Below, piece after piece: positions 8,190 through 18,262 of a stretch of 64,000 nt of DNA (position 1 is the stretch's first letter; each line of letters starts with the position of its first letter). Made by a program: the position numbers and the translations under genes. Source of the DNA: UA16 sp905478895 (GTDB lineage Bacteria > Bacteroidota > Bacteroidia > Flavobacteriales_D > Sanyastnellaceae); assembly GCA_943788495.1 (NCBI GenBank), contig CALSQO010000002.1:496001-560000 (forward strand), given 5' to 3'. The notes below the pieces were generated by a model. It was not told the origin of the DNA. It did no database searches and worked only from the letters and a program-made list of their open reading frames with translations.

Positions 8190-9479
8190 TCAATTGAGTT
8201 CTTCGTCCTCGATAAAGTAGCCCTTGAGGCGATCGATGAGGCGTTCTTTGGTGGATCCTGCGTTGACGTGCTCGCGCATTTTTTCAGCGGACTCAGATCG
8301 GGGAGATAGGCGATCGTAGCCTTGGATTACGAGGCCGACACCGGTTGAAAAACTTGGCGCGGTAGCATCTTGATTTGGCGCTTCTGCGAGGTGCTCACTT
8401 GGAAAGCCTACCCGGCAATCCATCCCTGTTACGTATTGGAACAATTGGGTGATGTGCCGCAATTGGCTTCCACCACCGGTGAGCACGACACCTCCAATCA
8501 ATTGGTCTTCGAAGCCGGAATTTCGAATTTCAAAATGGACGTGTTCAATGATTTCGGTGACCCGCGCTTCGATGATGGCGGCCAAGTTTTTAAGGCTGAT
8601 CTCCCGCGGGTTGCGTCCCTGAAGTCCTGGGATGCAAACGATTTCGTTGTCCTTCATTTCGGTGGAAATGGCCGATCCAAAACGTTGCTTCACCTGTTCG
8701 GCTTGCTTCTTCATGATTTGGCACCCTTGGCGAATGTCTTCGGTGAGCACATTGCCACCGAATGGAATCACAGCGGTATGGCGGATGATGCCGTCTTGGA
8801 AAATGGCAATGTCCGTGGTACCCCCTCCGATGTCCACCAAAGCCACTCCCGCTTCTTTTTCTTCTTCACTCAACACCGATGCTGACGATGCCAAAGGTTC
8901 TAGGATCAGTTGATCCACGACCAAACCGGCTTTTTTGATGCACCGGTTGATGTTTCGAATGGCCGCAATCTGTCCGATGATCACGTGGAAGTTGGCTTCC
9001 AAACGAATCCCGCTCATCCCAACGGGTTCTTTGATGCCTCCTTCATTGTCCACGGCATATTCTTGTGGCAATACGTGTAAAATCTCTTCACCGGGTTGCA
9101 TGACCTGGCGGTACATGTCTTGGATGAGCGCGTCGATATCGCTCTGACTGATTTCGGATTCCAAGTCATCTCGGGTCCGTTGTCCGCGGGTTTGTTGGCT
9201 TTTGATGTGCTGTCCGGCGATGCCTACATTGACCAATTCGATGTCGCAACCGGACGTTCGTTCGGCTTCCTCTACGGCTTTTCGGATGGACTCCACCGTC
9301 CGCTCAATATTTGCCACAACACCCCGAGAGACGCCGACCGATTCACTCTTCCCGTAACCAAGGATTTCAATTTTGCCGTGTTCGTTGCGGCTGCCGACAA
9401 AGCAGGCGATTTTCGTTGTGCCGATGTCGAGACCGACGACCAATTCGTCGTTTTGGGGAGTTTGCTTTTGGGAATCCAT
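8190..9479 (-). CDS. ftsA: cell division protein FtsA
   Basis: A 429-residue actin-like protein that anchors FtsZ to the inner membrane. The ATP-binding motifs are visible: VGLDIGTTKIACFVG near residues 15-29, VALVDIGGGTTDIAIF near 210-225, and GGVVLTGGGSQL near 325-336. The C-terminal region (KERLIDRLKGYFIED) is a plausible amphipathic membrane-binding helix. It sits between ftsQ and ftsZ, as in nearly all dcw clusters. Intact, with no unusual features. Confidence 0.97.
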   Translation of the reverse strand: MDSQKQTPQNDELVVGLDIGTTKIACFVGSRNEHGKIEILGYGKSESVGVSRGVVANIERTVESIRKAVEEAERTSGCDIELVNVGIAGQHIKSQQTRGQRTRDDLESEISQSDIDALIQDMYRQVMQPGEEILHVLPQEYAVDNEGGIKEPVGMSGIRLEANFHVIIGQIAAIRNINRCIKKAGLVVDQLILEPLASSASVLSEEEKEAGVALVDIGGGTTDIAIFQDGIIRHTAVIPFGGNVLTEDIRQGCQIMKKQAEQVKQRFGSAISTEMKDNEIVCIPGLQGRNPREISLKNLAAIIEARVTEIIEHVHFEIRNSGFEDQLIGGVVLTGGGSQLRHITQLFQYVTGMDCRVGFPSEHLAEAPNQDATAPSFSTGVGLVIQGYDRLSPRSESAEKMREHVNAGSTKERLIDRLKGYFIEDEELN

Positions 9480-9499
9480 GGATGATGATTTCGTTGTGC

Positions 9500-10231
9500 T
9501 TAATAGTATCGTTGAGCCACGACTTGATCTTGGTAAGAAAGGTCGATGCGCTTGTAATCGTTCAAATTTCCGCGTTGGATTTGTTCGTAGTAAAAGGTGA
9601 ACAATTTGTCCAATTTGGCCTGCAATCCGATGTTGTTGTCGAATGCAATACGGGCATTGCCGATGCGTGGGATGATCTCAAATTGACCGCCAGTCCGCAC
9701 CACAATCTGATCGCAAAATGCCGACCAAAATGAATCGTATCGGATGGCTTGAATGAAAGCGATGGCGGGCTTCGCTTGTTCAAGGTCCGGCGCGTAAATG
9801 ATGGGTACGCGGGCGGTGAAATACGGCGAAAGCGCCAAGGGTTGACCTTCTGAGTCGATGTACAGGTCGGTGACGTCCGCATTGGTATGCAGCCGTGCAA
9901 TGGGCTTGCGTTGCGTGACGTGAATGTGCAGAATGCGATCCAGACCGGGGTAGATTTCGACGTCATTTACGGCGGGAATCGTCCGGACCCAATCTGAAAT
10001 GTCTGCGAGGTTGAGGTCCGCGAAAAAGCTGCCTCGGATGCTGTCGTTGGCGAAGATGGCGTCTTTGACTCCGGCGGCATCGACAAAAAACATTCCATCA
10101 ATCTCCTCAACGTCCACCTCCAAGGCCGTGCATTGAACATTTTGTTCTTCCATTTGCGCAAACCCTACCAGTGTCGCCGTCCCTCCAAGGAGCAGAAGCG
10201 TGGTCGAGATGAGTGCAATGGTGCGAAGCAT
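9500..10231 (-). CDS. ftsQ: cell division protein FtsQ
   Basis: A 243-residue bitopic protein: a short N-terminus, one membrane helix (TIALISTTLLLLGGTATLVG, about 3-22), then a POTRA-like region with SIRGSFFADLNLADISDWVRT and the FtsQ-type VNDVEIYPGLDRILHIHVTQRKPIARL, followed by the beta domain. FtsQ links FtsZ-side proteins to FtsL and the septal synthase. Divergent in sequence, as usual for Bacteroidota, but its position between murC and ftsA supports the call. The start is 9 bases downstream of the murC stop. Confidence 0.93.
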   Translation of the reverse strand: MLRTIALISTTLLLLGGTATLVGFAQMEEQNVQCTALEVDVEEIDGMFFVDAAGVKDAIFANDSIRGSFFADLNLADISDWVRTIPAVNDVEIYPGLDRILHIHVTQRKPIARLHTNADVTDLYIDSEGQPLALSPYFTARVPIIYAPDLEQAKPAIAFIQAIRYDSFWSAFCDQIVVRTGGQFEIIPRIGNARIAFDNNIGLQAKLDKLFTFYYEQIQRGNLNDYKRIDLSYQDQVVAQRYY

Positions 10232-10240
10232 GAATGCCGT

Positions 10241-11647
10241 TTATTCGAGTTGTTTGAACCGATGGAGATCCTGTTTGAGCCACTCTGACAAAGGATTCAC
10301 GCATCGATCAATATCGCCAGCGCCAATTGTCAAAAGCACTTCAGGAGGATGTTCCTTCAGGTTATCGAATATCCGTTCTATTGAAATGAGATGCTTGCAG
10401 GGGTTGAGGATGTTTTCAAACAAGCTTTGTGAATCGATGCCGGGTATTGGCTCTTCACGTGCCGGGTAGATTGGAAGCAAATAGATGCGATCGAATTCAC
10501 TCAAAACAGCGCCGAATTCATGCAGGTGATCCCGGGTTCTTGAATAGAGATGGGGCTGAAAAATCGCGGCAATGGATTTTCCAGGATGGTGCAATCGGAT
10601 GGCATCGAGCACGGCGCGGATTTCATTCGGATGGTGCGCGTAATCATCGATGTAGGTGCCATGCGGTTCGCGAATGTGGTAGGCGAATCGGCGATGAATT
10701 CCGCGGAATGTCCCAATGCGTTGCAAGCATTCAACGCGGCTGATGCCCGCGAGGTCTGCCAAGCAGAGGGCGGCCATGGCGTTGCTCAAATTGTGAACGC
10801 CAGGCATCGGAAATTTGACAGCCTCGAACCATTCATCCCGCATTTTGACGTCGGCGATCAACCAACCATTTTGTGTTCTGGGATTGATGGCGGCATAATC
10901 CAAGGTTGCCGCTGCTTCACGGCTGGGTGCGCAGCCGTATTGAAGTCCTGGACGATTCGCAGCAATGGAGGACTCGTGGACCACCGTATCCGTCACTTGT
11001 TTCGAGAAGGTGTCAAACCCTGCGACGAATCCTTCCCCGTCACCATACACATCAAGGTGGTCGGGATCCATGCTCGTGATGACGGCATGGGTGGGATTCA
11101 AGTGGAGAAAGCTCCGGTCGAATTCGTCGGCTTCAACCACCAGCCGTTTGCTGGCCTTGTTTAGTACGACATTGGAACCCGTGGAAACCATGATTCCACC
11201 CAAGAATGCATTGCACCCTCCCGGAGTGTCGGCTAACAAATGGGTCAGCATGGCCGTAGTCGTCGTCTTGCCGTGGGTGCCAGCCACAGCAAAAGTCTCG
11301 AAATTTTGCGCGATCAAGCCGAGCATTTCACTCCGTTTTAAGACGGTCAATTGGAGTGTGGTGATTCGTTCGAAGATCGGATGAGTGCCCGGCACAGCGG
11401 GTGTTCGAACCACTCCTGTTGCCTTGTTTTTTTCGGGGTCAAACCATTGATTGAAGTGACGGGTGTCGCTGTCGAATCCAATGGAAATGCCTTCCTTCTC
11501 CAATTGGGCCGTGAGAGCAGTTTGGGTTTTATCATAGCCCGCAACGTCCAACCCCAGTTGTTTGGCGTAACGAGCCAATCCACTCATCCCGATGCCTCCA
11601 ATTCCAACGAAATAGAGGCGTTCAATCACGTCTTCACCCCACTTCAT
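10241..11647 (-). CDS. murC: UDP-N-acetylmuramate--L-alanine ligase MurC
   Basis: A 468-residue Mur ligase that adds L-Ala to UDP-MurNAc with ATP, the first step of stem peptide synthesis. The N-terminal Rossmann fold has YFVGIGGIGMSGLA at 12-25. The ATP-binding loop is GTHGKTTT at 123-130. Further Mur-ligase motifs are VVEADEFDRSFL and YIDDYAHHPNEI. Length is normal. Its ATG overlaps the murG stop by four bases, so translation is probably coupled. Confidence 0.97.
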   Translation of the reverse strand: MKWGEDVIERLYFVGIGGIGMSGLARYAKQLGLDVAGYDKTQTALTAQLEKEGISIGFDSDTRHFNQWFDPEKNKATGVVRTPAVPGTHPIFERITTLQLTVLKRSEMLGLIAQNFETFAVAGTHGKTTTTAMLTHLLADTPGGCNAFLGGIMVSTGSNVVLNKASKRLVVEADEFDRSFLHLNPTHAVITSMDPDHLDVYGDGEGFVAGFDTFSKQVTDTVVHESSIAANRPGLQYGCAPSREAAATLDYAAINPRTQNGWLIADVKMRDEWFEAVKFPMPGVHNLSNAMAALCLADLAGISRVECLQRIGTFRGIHRRFAYHIREPHGTYIDDYAHHPNEIRAVLDAIRLHHPGKSIAAIFQPHLYSRTRDHLHEFGAVLSEFDRIYLLPIYPAREEPIPGIDSQSLFENILNPCKHLISIERIFDNLKEHPPEVLLTIGAGDIDRCVNPLSEWLKQDLHRFKQLE

Positions 11648-12810
11648 TGGGAATGAATAACGAGTTTTTCGAGCGCCGCCACGACTTCATGCGCAGCTTT
11701 GGGCCGCGCCGCGCCGCGCAAAGCATCTGTCAGCGATTTCTGACGCACTGGATCGTTCAAAAGCTGAGTCAATTCCGACTCCAATCGCTCGACTACGTCG
11801 CCATCTGGAACCAAAACGGCTCCACCGCGATCGCTCAGCGACCGGGCATTTTTGGTTTGATGATCCTCGGCAACAACGGGCGAAGGCACCAACAAGGTGG
11901 GCTTGCTCACCAATGCCAATTCAGCGATGGACATGGCTCCGGCGCGGCTCGCAATGACATCGGCTGCGCAGTATGCATGGTCCATTCGGTCAATGAAACC
12001 AACGCAGACAATGCGTTGTTTAGCGGGCAATGGCAATGCTTCGAGTTCGGCTTGCATCGTCGCTTGGAATCGTGCGCCGCATTGCCAGAGCAGGTCGTAA
12101 GGCAGCTCTTTTTCATCGGTTGCGATTCGATGGGCCATGGCCATCACCGCCTCATTCATGGATCCAGCCCCAAGGCTTCCTCCCATGATAAAGGCAACGG
12201 GCCGGTCGCCGGTAAAGCCAAAGTGTTCCAAAGCTGCAGCACGTTGCTCGGAGTTGATCAACTGGATTTTTGTGACATTTTCCCGCAACGGGTTCCCGGT
12301 TTCGATGATCCGATCTTTTGGGAACCAACGATCCAATCCAGGGAAACCTGCACAGATGAGTTGCACTTTTTTCGCGAGCAAGCGATTCGTGATGCCCGGA
12401 AAAGAATTTTGCTCTTGAATTGCCGTGGGGATTCCACGCAAAGCTGCACGGTAAAGCAAGGGTCCACTCGCGAATCCACCAACGCCTACCGCTAATTGCG
12501 GCTTGAATTTTCGAATGATTCTTCCGGCCTTAAACAGGCTGCTGAGCAGCTTAAGGGGGAAGGTCAAGTTGCGCAAGCTGCGCCAATTGCGATCGATTCC
12601 AGAGATCCAAAGCCCTACGATGGAGTACCCTGCCTTCGGAACTTTTTCCATTTCCATCCTTCCTTTGGCTCCAACAAAGAGGATTTCGCACTGCGGATGA
12701 CGCTGCCTGATTTCATCGGCAATGGCCACCGCTGGATGAATATGACCTCCGGTTCCACCCCCTGAGATGATCACACGTTCTAAGCCTTTTGTTGCAGCTT
12801 CTTTGCTCAT
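11644..12810 (-). CDS. murG: undecaprenyl-PP-MurNAc-pentapeptide GlcNAc transferase MurG
   Basis: A 388-residue GT-B glycosyltransferase that converts lipid I to lipid II on the cytoplasmic face of the inner membrane. It has the glycine-rich GGGTGGH at 17-23 followed by IHPAVAIA, the acceptor-side VGVGGFASGP, the central IQEQNSFPGITN, and the donor-binding region CAADVIASRAGAMSIAEL. Length is slightly above the usual 355-365. It overlaps ftsW upstream and murC downstream by four bases each. Confidence 0.97.
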   Translation of the reverse strand: MSKEAATKGLERVIISGGGTGGHIHPAVAIADEIRQRHPQCEILFVGAKGRMEMEKVPKAGYSIVGLWISGIDRNWRSLRNLTFPLKLLSSLFKAGRIIRKFKPQLAVGVGGFASGPLLYRAALRGIPTAIQEQNSFPGITNRLLAKKVQLICAGFPGLDRWFPKDRIIETGNPLRENVTKIQLINSEQRAAALEHFGFTGDRPVAFIMGGSLGAGSMNEAVMAMAHRIATDEKELPYDLLWQCGARFQATMQAELEALPLPAKQRIVCVGFIDRMDHAYCAADVIASRAGAMSIAELALVSKPTLLVPSPVVAEDHQTKNARSLSDRGGAVLVPDGDVVERLESELTQLLNDPVRQKSLTDALRGAARPKAAHEVVAALEKLVIHSQ

Positions 12811-14084
12811 GATGCGGCATTGGCTTCTTTGCGAACAATGCGATTGGCTGGTTTTTTGGTCCCGAGATTGTCACGGTCATTTTCCCATTGATCCGGATGA
12901 GCGACAGATCGCGAAACAGCCAAGATCATCCCTATGGACAAACAGGTGAATACCATGGAGGTGCCACCGTAGGAAACCAAAGGCAATGGCTGGCCGGTGG
13001 TGGGGAAGAGCCTCACCGCAACCGCCATATTGATCATGGCTTGAAGCACCAACAGGAATCCCAACCCCATGGCCAGCAAGCCACCGAAATGCCGGGGGCA
13101 CCGTGTCGCGGTTCGAATGGTTCGATAGAGAAGAATGATGTAAAGTAAGACGAGCCCTAACCCTCCCATAATGGCACCCCATTCTTCGATGATGAATGCA
13201 TAAATCATATCGGAATAGGGGTGGGGCAGAAAGTTGCGGGAAGTTCCTGTCCCCGGCCCTTGTGGCAGAATCCCACCCCGATTGATAGCCACTTGCGCCA
13301 ATTCGATTTGGTATTCCAATGCGTCACCATCGCTCGCATTCCCAACACCAGCAAAGCGTTCAATCCGTCCGGCCCAGGTGCCAAATCGTGGCAAAAGATC
13401 CGGGGCTGCTTTTCCGAGTCCGTAGAGCATGAAGAGCGCGGCCACACCCAATCCAGCAATTTTGAGCATGTGCCGGAACGGAACGCCCCCGATGAACAGC
13501 ATGCCTATGCAGACGATTCCCAGCAGGGCAGCCGTTGAAAAATCAGCGGGCAAGATTAACATGCAAATGAGTCCGATGGGAACGAGAATGGGAAGAACAC
13601 CATTTTTGAATTGGTGCAGCTGCATTCGGCGATTGTTCAATTCTCGGGCGACGAAAGTGACCAAAACCACCTTGGCGAAATCTGACGTTTGCAGCGTCAG
13701 ACCGATGAAGGGAATGCGCAACCAGCGCTTTGCTTCATTGATGTCTGCACCGAACAATAAGGTGAGCAAGAGCAAGCCGGCTGCGACCCAAATCAACACT
13801 TGTGAAATGCGGGAGAAATAGCGAAAATTGACCTTGTGTACCAATAGCATGACCCCCCAGCCGAGGGCCAGCATGGTGCCTTGCTTGAATAGAAAACGCA
13901 GCGAACTGCCATCGGTTTTGTAGGCCAGGGAGGAAATGGCACTGTACACCGCTAAAAGCGAGCACAGGCTGAGGATCAAGGTTACCATCCAAATGACCTT
14001 GTCCCCTTCCAACCAGGCCCCAATGCGCCGATGCAAGGAGCGCATGTCTCCCTGCGGTTCAGAACGTGCTGCAGTTTTTGCCAT
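12807..14084 (-). CDS. ftsW: septal peptidoglycan glycosyltransferase FtsW (SEDS family)
   Basis: A 425-residue multi-pass membrane protein of the SEDS family with about ten hydrophobic helices. Characteristic segments are AKRWLRIPFIGLTLQTSDFAK, the extracellular loop before LPHPYSDMIYAFIIEEWG, and the late PLVSYGGTSM. FtsW polymerises lipid II at the septum together with FtsI (encoded nearby). The N-terminal 25 residues are cytoplasmic. It overlaps murG by four bases; the murD stop is only 2 bases upstream. Confidence 0.96.
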   Translation of the reverse strand: MAKTAARSEPQGDMRSLHRRIGAWLEGDKVIWMVTLILSLCSLLAVYSAISSLAYKTDGSSLRFLFKQGTMLALGWGVMLLVHKVNFRYFSRISQVLIWVAAGLLLLTLLFGADINEAKRWLRIPFIGLTLQTSDFAKVVLVTFVARELNNRRMQLHQFKNGVLPILVPIGLICMLILPADFSTAALLGIVCIGMLFIGGVPFRHMLKIAGLGVAALFMLYGLGKAAPDLLPRFGTWAGRIERFAGVGNASDGDALEYQIELAQVAINRGGILPQGPGTGTSRNFLPHPYSDMIYAFIIEEWGAIMGGLGLVLLYIILLYRTIRTATRCPRHFGGLLAMGLGFLLVLQAMINMAVAVRLFPTTGQPLPLVSYGGTSMVFTCLSIGMILAVSRSVAHPDQWENDRDNLGTKKPANRIVRKEANAAS

Positions 14085-14086
14085 TC

Positions 14087-15526
14087 TCAGAGGCTACGCA
14101 CCGCGGCTTTAAATTCACGTCCGCGCTCCTCGTACGAGCCGAAAAGATCAAAACTGGCGCACGCCGGAGAGAGCAATACGGTGCACCCGGGCACCCCCAA
14201 ATCATAGGCGGCTTTAACGGCATCTTGGGCCGTTACTACCTCGCACGTGCTTTCCACGCGATCGCCAAAGGTGTCGACCAAGGTTTTGTTGTTTTTTCCC
14301 AAGCAAATGAGGTGATCGACCTTGCTGGTCACCAGATGCAGCAGAGAGGTGTAATCATTGCCTTTGTCAACGCCGCCAGCAATCCAGATGATTGGGCCTT
14401 CAATGCTCTCCAGTGCGAACCATGCACTATTGACATTGGTGGCTTTGGAATCGTTCACGAATTTGATGCGGTTGACTTCTTGCACGAACTCCATGCGGTG
14501 TTCGATGGCGTCAAATTGCGCCAAGCTTTCTCGGATGCCTTCGCTGCGCAATTCGAGAACGCGGGAAGCGACGCTTGCCGCCATGCTGTTGTACAGGTTG
14601 TGTTTTCCCTGCAATGCCAATTCTTGGATGGTCATGGTAAATGGGTTGTTAGTGGGTATGTAGATTGTAAAAGATTCTTTTTCTTGGGGAGTGCCTGCGC
14701 TGACACCGGCCCAGCCCCAAGGAGCAAGGCCTTCCTCGTCCAAAGCATTTTTCAAGGCTTCGGGCGACTGATTGATGCTGACGGCGACGACACGTGCGCG
14801 CGTGCCGCCCTTGTTTCCACGTTTCCAGCGTTCCATGGAGAGGACGTCATCTGCATTGAGAATCAGGACGTCGTTTTCCGTTTGCTGCGCAGTAATGCGC
14901 CACTTGGAATCGGCATAGTTTTCAATGGCATTGTCATAGCGATCCAAGTGGTCGGGCGTAATATTCAATAGGATGGCGATGTCGGGCTGGAATGTCACGG
15001 TGCCATCCAATTGAAAGCTGCTCACTTCCACGACTTGGAAACGGGCGGGTTGCTCGCGATCGGCGAGGTCACGCGCCCAGCTGGTTCCAATGTTGCCCAC
15101 GCAAGCCACGTCACATCCGGCATCTTGTAAAATCGCCGCGACCAGAGCGGTGGTGGTCGTTTTTCCGTTCGCGCCGGTGATGGCGACGATCTGCTGATCA
15201 GCTGTGCAAGCATAACGCGCGGCAAATTCAATCTCGCTGATGACCTCGATCGAAGCATCCCGCAGCGTGCGGATGAGGTCGGTTTGATCAGGGATTCCGG
15301 GACTCTTAATGACAAAGCCGCTGGCTTTGCCCGCCTCCAGAATGCGCTTGACGTCATGTTGACCGCTTTCAAAGTCAATGTTCAAAGCGTTCAATTCATC
15401 GACGCGATTGGGTGCGATGACGCCCCGGTCACTGACCCAAGGCGACATCCCATGGCGCAGGGCGAGTCGAGCAGCACCAATGCCGCTTTCGCCTGCTCCT
15501 AGAATGGGTATGATCGCTTGGGACAT
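14087..15526 (-). CDS. murD: UDP-N-acetylmuramoylalanine--D-glutamate ligase MurD
   Basis: A 479-residue Mur ligase adding D-Glu to UDP-MurNAc-L-Ala. GANGKTTT at 118-125 is the ATP loop, LNITPDHLDRYD and NDSKATN are standard MurD motifs, and LSPACASFDLF near the C-terminus is diagnostic of MurD. ATG 15526 was chosen because it gives the usual N-terminus (IIPILGAGESG) and leaves 5 bases to the mraY stop; the open frame continues into mraY. Slightly longer than typical. Confidence 0.96.
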   Translation of the reverse strand: MSQAIIPILGAGESGIGAARLALRHGMSPWVSDRGVIAPNRVDELNALNIDFESGQHDVKRILEAGKASGFVIKSPGIPDQTDLIRTLRDASIEVISEIEFAARYACTADQQIVAITGANGKTTTTALVAAILQDAGCDVACVGNIGTSWARDLADREQPARFQVVEVSSFQLDGTVTFQPDIAILLNITPDHLDRYDNAIENYADSKWRITAQQTENDVLILNADDVLSMERWKRGNKGGTRARVVAVSINQSPEALKNALDEEGLAPWGWAGVSAGTPQEKESFTIYIPTNNPFTMTIQELALQGKHNLYNSMAASVASRVLELRSEGIRESLAQFDAIEHRMEFVQEVNRIKFVNDSKATNVNSAWFALESIEGPIIWIAGGVDKGNDYTSLLHLVTSKVDHLICLGKNNKTLVDTFGDRVESTCEVVTAQDAVKAAYDLGVPGCTVLLSPACASFDLFGSYEERGREFKAAVRSL

Positions 15527-15531
15527 AGGGG

Positions 15532-16800
15532 TTATCGAACTTTGAGGGTGACGATGGTGACAACGGCGAGTAGGATGCCGACAATCCAGAATCGCGCGGT
15601 GATTTTGGATTCGGGCAGATTGAGCTTTTGGTAGTGGTGATGCAGCGGTGCCATCAAGAAGATTCGCTGGCCTGTGCCCGTCTTCTTTCGGGTGTATTTG
15701 AACCATCCGACTTGCATGACTACAGAGAGGTTTTCAATCAAGAAAATGCCACACAAAACGGGCAGCAGGAGTTCTTTCCGAATGGCGATGGCGAATGCTG
15801 CGATGATGCCGCCAAGAGCGAGACTCCCAGTGTCGCCCATGAAGACTTGTGCCGGGAATGCATTGTACCAAAGGAATGCAATGCAGCCGCCCACAAATGC
15901 GGCGATGAAGACCACGAGCTCTTCCGAAAGTGGAATGTATTGGATGTTCAAGTAGTCGGCGGCTACGATGTTGGAGCTGACGTATGCAAGCACGGCAAGT
16001 CCAAGTCCAATGATGGCACTTGTGCCCGTCGCCAAACCATCAATGCCATCGGTCAGGTTGGCACCGTTGGAGACGGCGGTAACAATCAGGATGACCAGTG
16101 GGATAAAGACAATCCAGCCGAGTCCGACCGCTTGGGGCCCCAACCAGCTGATCAGACGCTCATAATCAAAAGCGTTGTCCTTCAGGAAGGGCACTGTGGT
16201 TTCTGAGGATTTTTTGGCCTCCCAAATGGGAAGACCGGCATTGGGTTCGTGCACTTCAAACTCAACGCCTTCAATTGAAGTCATGGTCACTACTTGCCCG
16301 GTGAAAATCCGGTCGGCCGGATCTTTGACAGTCACGTCAGGATGCCACCACATGATGGAGCCAACAATGAGGCCAACTCCAATTTGTCCAATGACCTTGA
16401 ATTTTCCGGCCAAACCGTCTTTGTTCTTCTTGAAGACTTTGATGTAGTCATCAATGAACCCAATGGCGCCGAGCCACACCGTTACGAGCAACATCATTTG
16501 GGTGTAGATGTTGGTCAGATCCGCAAATAGCACGGTTGGAATTACGATGGAAGCAAGGATGATCAATCCGCCCATGGTGGGGGTTCCTTGCTTGTTCATC
16601 TGGCCTTCTAGCCCCAAGTCACGGACGATTTCTCCAACTTGCTTCAATTGCAACCATTGAATGATGCGCTTGCCAAAGAGAATCCCGATGACGAGCGAGG
16701 AAATCAGGCTGAGTGCAGCACGGAAAGAAATGTATTGAAACAGCCCGGCTCCCGGAAAATCCCAGGCTTGATCGATGGAGGTGAAGAGGTGATAAAGCAT
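15532..16800 (-). CDS. mraY: phospho-N-acetylmuramoyl-pentapeptide-transferase MraY
   Basis: A 422-residue polytopic enzyme that transfers phospho-MurNAc-pentapeptide to undecaprenyl phosphate, giving lipid I. Visible family motifs are GFIDDYIKVFKKNKDGL (Asp-rich, catalytic), NLTDGIDGLATG, FMGDTGSLALGG and MAPLHHHYQKL. Length is above the roughly 360-residue E. coli enzyme because of a soluble loop around residues 155-205, common in Bacteroidota. Its ATG overlaps the murE stop by one base (TGATG). Confidence 0.97.
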   Translation of the reverse strand: MLYHLFTSIDQAWDFPGAGLFQYISFRAALSLISSLVIGILFGKRIIQWLQLKQVGEIVRDLGLEGQMNKQGTPTMGGLIILASIVIPTVLFADLTNIYTQMMLLVTVWLGAIGFIDDYIKVFKKNKDGLAGKFKVIGQIGVGLIVGSIMWWHPDVTVKDPADRIFTGQVVTMTSIEGVEFEVHEPNAGLPIWEAKKSSETTVPFLKDNAFDYERLISWLGPQAVGLGWIVFIPLVILIVTAVSNGANLTDGIDGLATGTSAIIGLGLAVLAYVSSNIVAADYLNIQYIPLSEELVVFIAAFVGGCIAFLWYNAFPAQVFMGDTGSLALGGIIAAFAIAIRKELLLPVLCGIFLIENLSVVMQVGWFKYTRKKTGTGQRIFLMAPLHHHYQKLNLPESKITARFWIVGILLAVVTIVTLKVR

Positions 16801-18257
16801 CAGGCAGTTTTGAATGCGTTGAACAGTTCGTCTCGGTCATCAAAATCATGTCGGACTCCCTTGATTTCCTGGTAGGTCTCGTGGCCTTTTCCTGCTACGA
16901 GCACAATGTCTCCGCTCTGTGCAATCTGTGCTGCCATGCGAATCGCTTCGCGGCGATCAGCGATGGCGATGCATTTCTTCGCATCGATGGGGTCCAACCC
17001 ACTGCGCATGTCGGAGATGATGGCATCGGGATCCTCATTGCGAGGATTGTCCGATGTGAGGAATACTCGATCGCTCCATTGGGCCGCCACTTTCGCCATG
17101 ACCGGCCGCTTCGTTTTGTCTCGGTTCCCGCCGCAGCCTACGACTGTGATTACCTGGGTTTCTCCGGCGCGAAACGAATCAATTGTCTTCAATACATTGT
17201 CTAACGCATCCGGTGTGTGCGCGTAGTCCACCACAGCCGTGATCTCGTTTCCTGCCTGCACCTGTTCGAATCGACCGGGAGGAGGATTCAGCAAAGAGAG
17301 GTGCGTCAGGACTTCGAGTTCATCCATTTCCAACTCTCGGGCAACAGCAAATACAGCAAGCAGGTTGTACGCATTAAATCCGCCAATCAGCTTGCTATAC
17401 AGGTCGTGTCCGTTGATGTGCAGGTGCAGCCCGCCCAATTGATTTTCGACGATTTTCCCCCGGTAATCGGCCATGGAGGTCAAGGCATAGTCGCGGCTTT
17501 TGGCTTTGCAGTCATGCACCATATCTGCTCCATGCGCATCGTCTTGATTGTACAGGGCAAAGGAATCAGCATCAAGGGCGTCAAAAAGCCCTTTCTTGGC
17601 CTTGATGTACCCATTGAAATCCCCATGATAATCGAGGTGTTCGTGGGTGATGTTCGTGAATACCGCACCCGTAATCTTGGTTCCTGCCAAGCGGTGCTGA
17701 TGAATGCTGTGAGAGCTCGCTTCAATGAACACATACTTGCATCCGGCATCAGCCATCCTTCGAAACATCTGTTGCATCTGAAGGGCATCGGGTGTGGTGT
17801 GGGTCGCGGCAACGGCTTCATCCACAATTCGATTTTCAACGGTTGAGAGCATTCCGGCCTTCCGGTCCATGGATCGAAACAGCCGATGAAGCAAGCTCAC
17901 AGTGGTCGTTTTTCCATTGGTGCCGGTTACGGCGATGACCTTCATCTGTGCGCTCGGTTCATCAAAGAATTGCGAAGCAATCTGTCCCAATGCTTTGGCG
18001 GCATCGTGCACCAATACGTAACTCACTCCTTCCGCAAGATTCTCGGGCATGCGTTCGCAAACAACTGCAATGGCGCCATTTTCGATCGCCTTGCTGATGT
18101 ATAAAAACCCATCGACCTGGGTGCCTGGAATCGCCACGAACAGGCTGAAGGCACGGGCCTTTCGGCTGTCAAAGGCGAGGTCTTCAATGGCAACATGCGT
18201 ATTGCCTTGGATTTCTTTGATTCGCGTTCCGTAGAGGATTTCTTTGAGCAGTTTCAT
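16800..18257 (-). CDS. murE: UDP-MurNAc-tripeptide synthetase MurE (meso-diaminopimelate-adding)
   Basis: A 485-residue Mur ligase that adds the third stem residue. The ATP loop is TGTNGKTT at 111-118, and THEHLDYHGDFNGYIKAK and VVDYAHTPDAL are family motifs. The motif DNPRNEDP contains the DNPR signature associated with meso-diaminopimelate specificity, so the peptidoglycan is predicted to be the A1gamma type. It lies 5 bases after ftsI and overlaps mraY by one base. Confidence 0.97.
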   Translation of the reverse strand: MKLLKEILYGTRIKEIQGNTHVAIEDLAFDSRKARAFSLFVAIPGTQVDGFLYISKAIENGAIAVVCERMPENLAEGVSYVLVHDAAKALGQIASQFFDEPSAQMKVIAVTGTNGKTTTVSLLHRLFRSMDRKAGMLSTVENRIVDEAVAATHTTPDALQMQQMFRRMADAGCKYVFIEASSHSIHQHRLAGTKITGAVFTNITHEHLDYHGDFNGYIKAKKGLFDALDADSFALYNQDDAHGADMVHDCKAKSRDYALTSMADYRGKIVENQLGGLHLHINGHDLYSKLIGGFNAYNLLAVFAVARELEMDELEVLTHLSLLNPPPGRFEQVQAGNEITAVVDYAHTPDALDNVLKTIDSFRAGETQVITVVGCGGNRDKTKRPVMAKVAAQWSDRVFLTSDNPRNEDPDAIISDMRSGLDPIDAKKCIAIADRREAIRMAAQIAQSGDIVLVAGKGHETYQEIKGVRHDFDDRDELFNAFKTA

Positions 18258-18262
18258 GCGTA

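Noticed and set aside
14066..14971. Open frame of about 300 codons on the plus strand opposite murD.
   Set aside because: It lies wholly over the conserved murD frame, has no recognisable motifs or regulatory signal, and is the kind of antisense frame common in balanced-GC genes. The same holds for long frames opposite murG (11647-12495) and rluD (36053-37015).
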